The notes under the pieces are model-generated. The model did no database searches. It was not told where the DNA came from and was given only the letters and a program-made list of their open reading frames with translations. Below, in pieces: positions 62,697 to 64,000 of a DNA stretch of 64,000 nt (the first letter of the stretch is position 1; every line of letters starts with the position of its first letter). The DNA is from a bacterium D16-76 (GTDB taxonomy: Bacteria; Bacillota; Clostridia; Oscillospirales; Acutalibacteraceae): NCBI GenBank assembly GCA_009917445.1, contig QZEE01000015.1, forward strand, positions 37,204-101,203, in the 5' to 3' direction. The translations under genes and the position numbers were made by a program.

Positions 62697-64000
62697 TATT
62701 GGATAGCCCCGACAAATTTGTAGTAGATGGTAATGCGCTTTTCCTTACCCTTGCGGCAGCGCCCCATACCTGGCGTTTCGTAAATCGTAATCCGGTCAAT
62801 CAGTTCATGAAGCATGAAGCGGTCGAGTTTTTCAAAGCTGGTGTATTTTCGGATAAGGGCTGCGAAGCGGTCAATATCGGCTTTGGTATCCCGAACCTTT
62901 TCCAGCGCCTTTTCCATCTCTGCAATGTTCGCTTTCAGCGTTGCCCGTTCCGTATCGTAATCTGCGATAAACATGGTAAAGATGTGGTCGGGCAGCTTGC
63001 CGCTCATATTGTCCTCGTAGGTGCGTTTCAGCTTCATATCCAAGTCAGCCAGCCGCTTCTTTGCTGATGCCAGGTCGCGCTTCATTGTCGCGGTCTGTTT
63101 CTGCTGATCGGCGCATTTCAGTTCCATCAGTTTCTGTGCTGCTTTCTCGGTGTCCTCGCTGAACAGTCTGGCATTGCGCTGAATATCCTCCTGAACCACC
63201 TGATAAAGCGTGTCACGGTTAATATAGTGGCTGGAACAAGCTACTGTCCCTATCGCCTGACTGCGCCCGCACATATAGTAAAAATACTTCTGCTGGCTGA
63301 CACCCAACTTCATGGATGTTCCGCAGGCTTCGCAGTAAAACAATCCTGCAAACAGCGCCGGCTCGTCTTTGGCTTTAATGGTCTTTTTCCGCGCAATCAG
63401 TCTTTTTTGTGCTTCATCAAATAATTCGCGGGATATGATCGGTTCGTGCATATCAGGAACAACTACCCAATCTTCTTTAGGGATAGGTTCCCTTTTTTTA
63501 CTTCGGTAGGATGGCGTGTACTGCCGCCCCTGCACCATGCTCCCCACATAGATTTCGTTTTGAAGCATGAAATGTACATAAGTCCGTGTCCAGAAGTGGC
63601 GGCGTTCAAACTCGCCATCCCGTTCAGGATTGTGCTTACGGAAACGTGTATATTCCTTGGGGGATAAGATACCCTCGTTGTTCAGGGTTGTTGCAATGCT
63701 CCTTGACCCAATCCCTGCCGCGCACATTTCAAACATCCGCCGGACAACCGGCGCGGTTTCCTCGTTGATAATCAGCTTGTGCTTATCGTCAGGATGCCGC
63801 AGGTAGCCGTAGGGGTCGAGTGCGCCAAGGTATTCACCGCGTCTTGCTTTGGTATGGAGCGTGGACTTGATTTTTGTGGAAATATCCTTGGCGTACATAT
63901 CGTTTAGGATGTGCTTGAACGGCGTAATATCCATGCTGCTGGTCTGGTTCAGCGTGTCAACGCCATCGTTCAGGGCAATGTAGCGTACATGGCGCTCCGG
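62696..64000 (-). CDS. Large serine recombinase (TnpX/TndX-like), N-terminus outside the window
   Basis: The frame is open to the window edge, so the catalytic N-terminal domain is mostly missing from view; the visible 434 residues begin PERHVRYIALNDGVDTLN. In order there are the Recombinase domain (YGYLRHPDDKHKLIINEETAP to about 130), a zinc ribbon with CEACGTSMKLG and CGRSQAIGTVACSSHYIN, a long coiled coil (KQTATMKRDLASAKKRLADL), and a DUF4368-type end (RKYTSFEKLDRFMLHELIDR followed by ITIYYKFVGAIQ). It excises and inserts mobile elements at short GA-type cores. It is convergent with the remnant at 62567 and belongs to a second element or copy. Confidence 0.9.
   Translation of the reverse strand, partial: PERHVRYIALNDGVDTLNQTSSMDITPFKHILNDMYAKDISTKIKSTLHTKARRGEYLGALDPYGYLRHPDDKHKLIINEETAPVVRRMFEMCAAGIGSRSIATTLNNEGILSPKEYTRFRKHNPERDGEFERRHFWTRTYVHFMLQNEIYVGSMVQGRQYTPSYRSKKREPIPKEDWVVVPDMHEPIISRELFDEAQKRLIARKKTIKAKDEPALFAGLFYCEACGTSMKLGVSQQKYFYYMCGRSQAIGTVACSSHYINRDTLYQVVQEDIQRNARLFSEDTEKAAQKLMELKCADQQKQTATMKRDLASAKKRLADLDMKLKRTYEDNMSGKLPDHIFTMFIADYDTERATLKANIAEMEKALEKVRDTKADIDRFAALIRKYTSFEKLDRFMLHELIDRITIYETPGMGRCRKGKEKRITIYYKFVGAIQ

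Overview
The window reads as chromosomal DNA from a strictly anaerobic, GC-rich member of the Clostridia, most likely an Oscillospiraceae/Acutalibacteraceae-type gut bacterium. The evidence is the mix of families: a type III glutamine synthetase, an acyl-CoA dehydratase activase system, a flavodiiron protein with fused rubredoxin, DUF5685 and DUF3842 proteins, a GerMN-domain protein, an S-layer-homology protein, and a TnpX/TndX-type large serine recombinase. Placement at family level is inference.

Layout. 0-9.5 kb: a cell-wall amidase, PTS Enzyme I (ptsI), a two-gene 2-hydroxyacyl-CoA-dehydratase-like/activase pair, and a flavodiiron protein with flavin-reductase and rubredoxin modules. 9.8-25.4 kb: housekeeping and accessory metabolism, including an MFS transporter, a HAD phosphatase with a TIM-barrel-like protein, a lipid kinase, a heterodimeric ABC exporter whose first subunit carries a very large low-complexity insertion, NUDIX and proC, a short conserved-looking protein, DUF5685, a J-domain protein with a cysteine-rich tail, GNAT, SDR and a sugar-isomerase-like protein. 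25.5-36 kb: recX-recA (with a good promoter and a LexA-like box), glutamine synthetase III, carA, and a carB gene fused in frame to a dapF-like domain. 35.5-46.2 kb: small acetyltransferases, an MBL hydrolase, a proline-rich membrane protein with three perfectly spaced peptide repeats, pgsA-rimO, a NUDIX-GNAT fusion, DUF3842, a sigma-region-4/TM/GerMN protein and a YihY/BrkB protein. 46.7-52.9 kb: a complete oligopeptide ABC importer (oppA, then 500 bp, then oppBCDF). 53.1-53.3 kb: tRNA-Gln(CUG) and tRNA-Pro(CGG). 53.6-64 kb: an accessory region of lower GC with a 1600-residue SLH surface protein, an upstream LuxR/MalT-like regulator with an unusual leader, and pieces of at least one conjugative-element-like insertion (HTH gene, TnpW-like gene, a 30-codon recombinase remnant and a large serine recombinase running off the window).

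Nearly every larger intergenic space in the core region carries one of two families of dispersed palindromic repeats. Family A has an A/T-rich stem (AAACCCTTTTTTAAAAGGGTTT type) followed by a GGGGC-loop-GCCCC hairpin. Family B starts CGCGAGAAGCGAAGCGTGGG and contains a CCAAAGGGG/CCCCTTTGG stem. They are read into the start of at least two apparent open frames, so several starts have been corrected here by using ribosome-binding sites.

The most notable items are the CarB-DapF fusion, whose epimerase domain has glycine in place of the first catalytic cysteine; the sigma-like/TM/GerMN protein; the proline-rich membrane protein with three 26-residue-periodic LYTEEF motifs; and the LuxR leader with six TTGC units inside a 15-bp hairpin followed by a terminator-like hairpin. 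No CRISPR array, rRNA or recognised antiphage system was seen.
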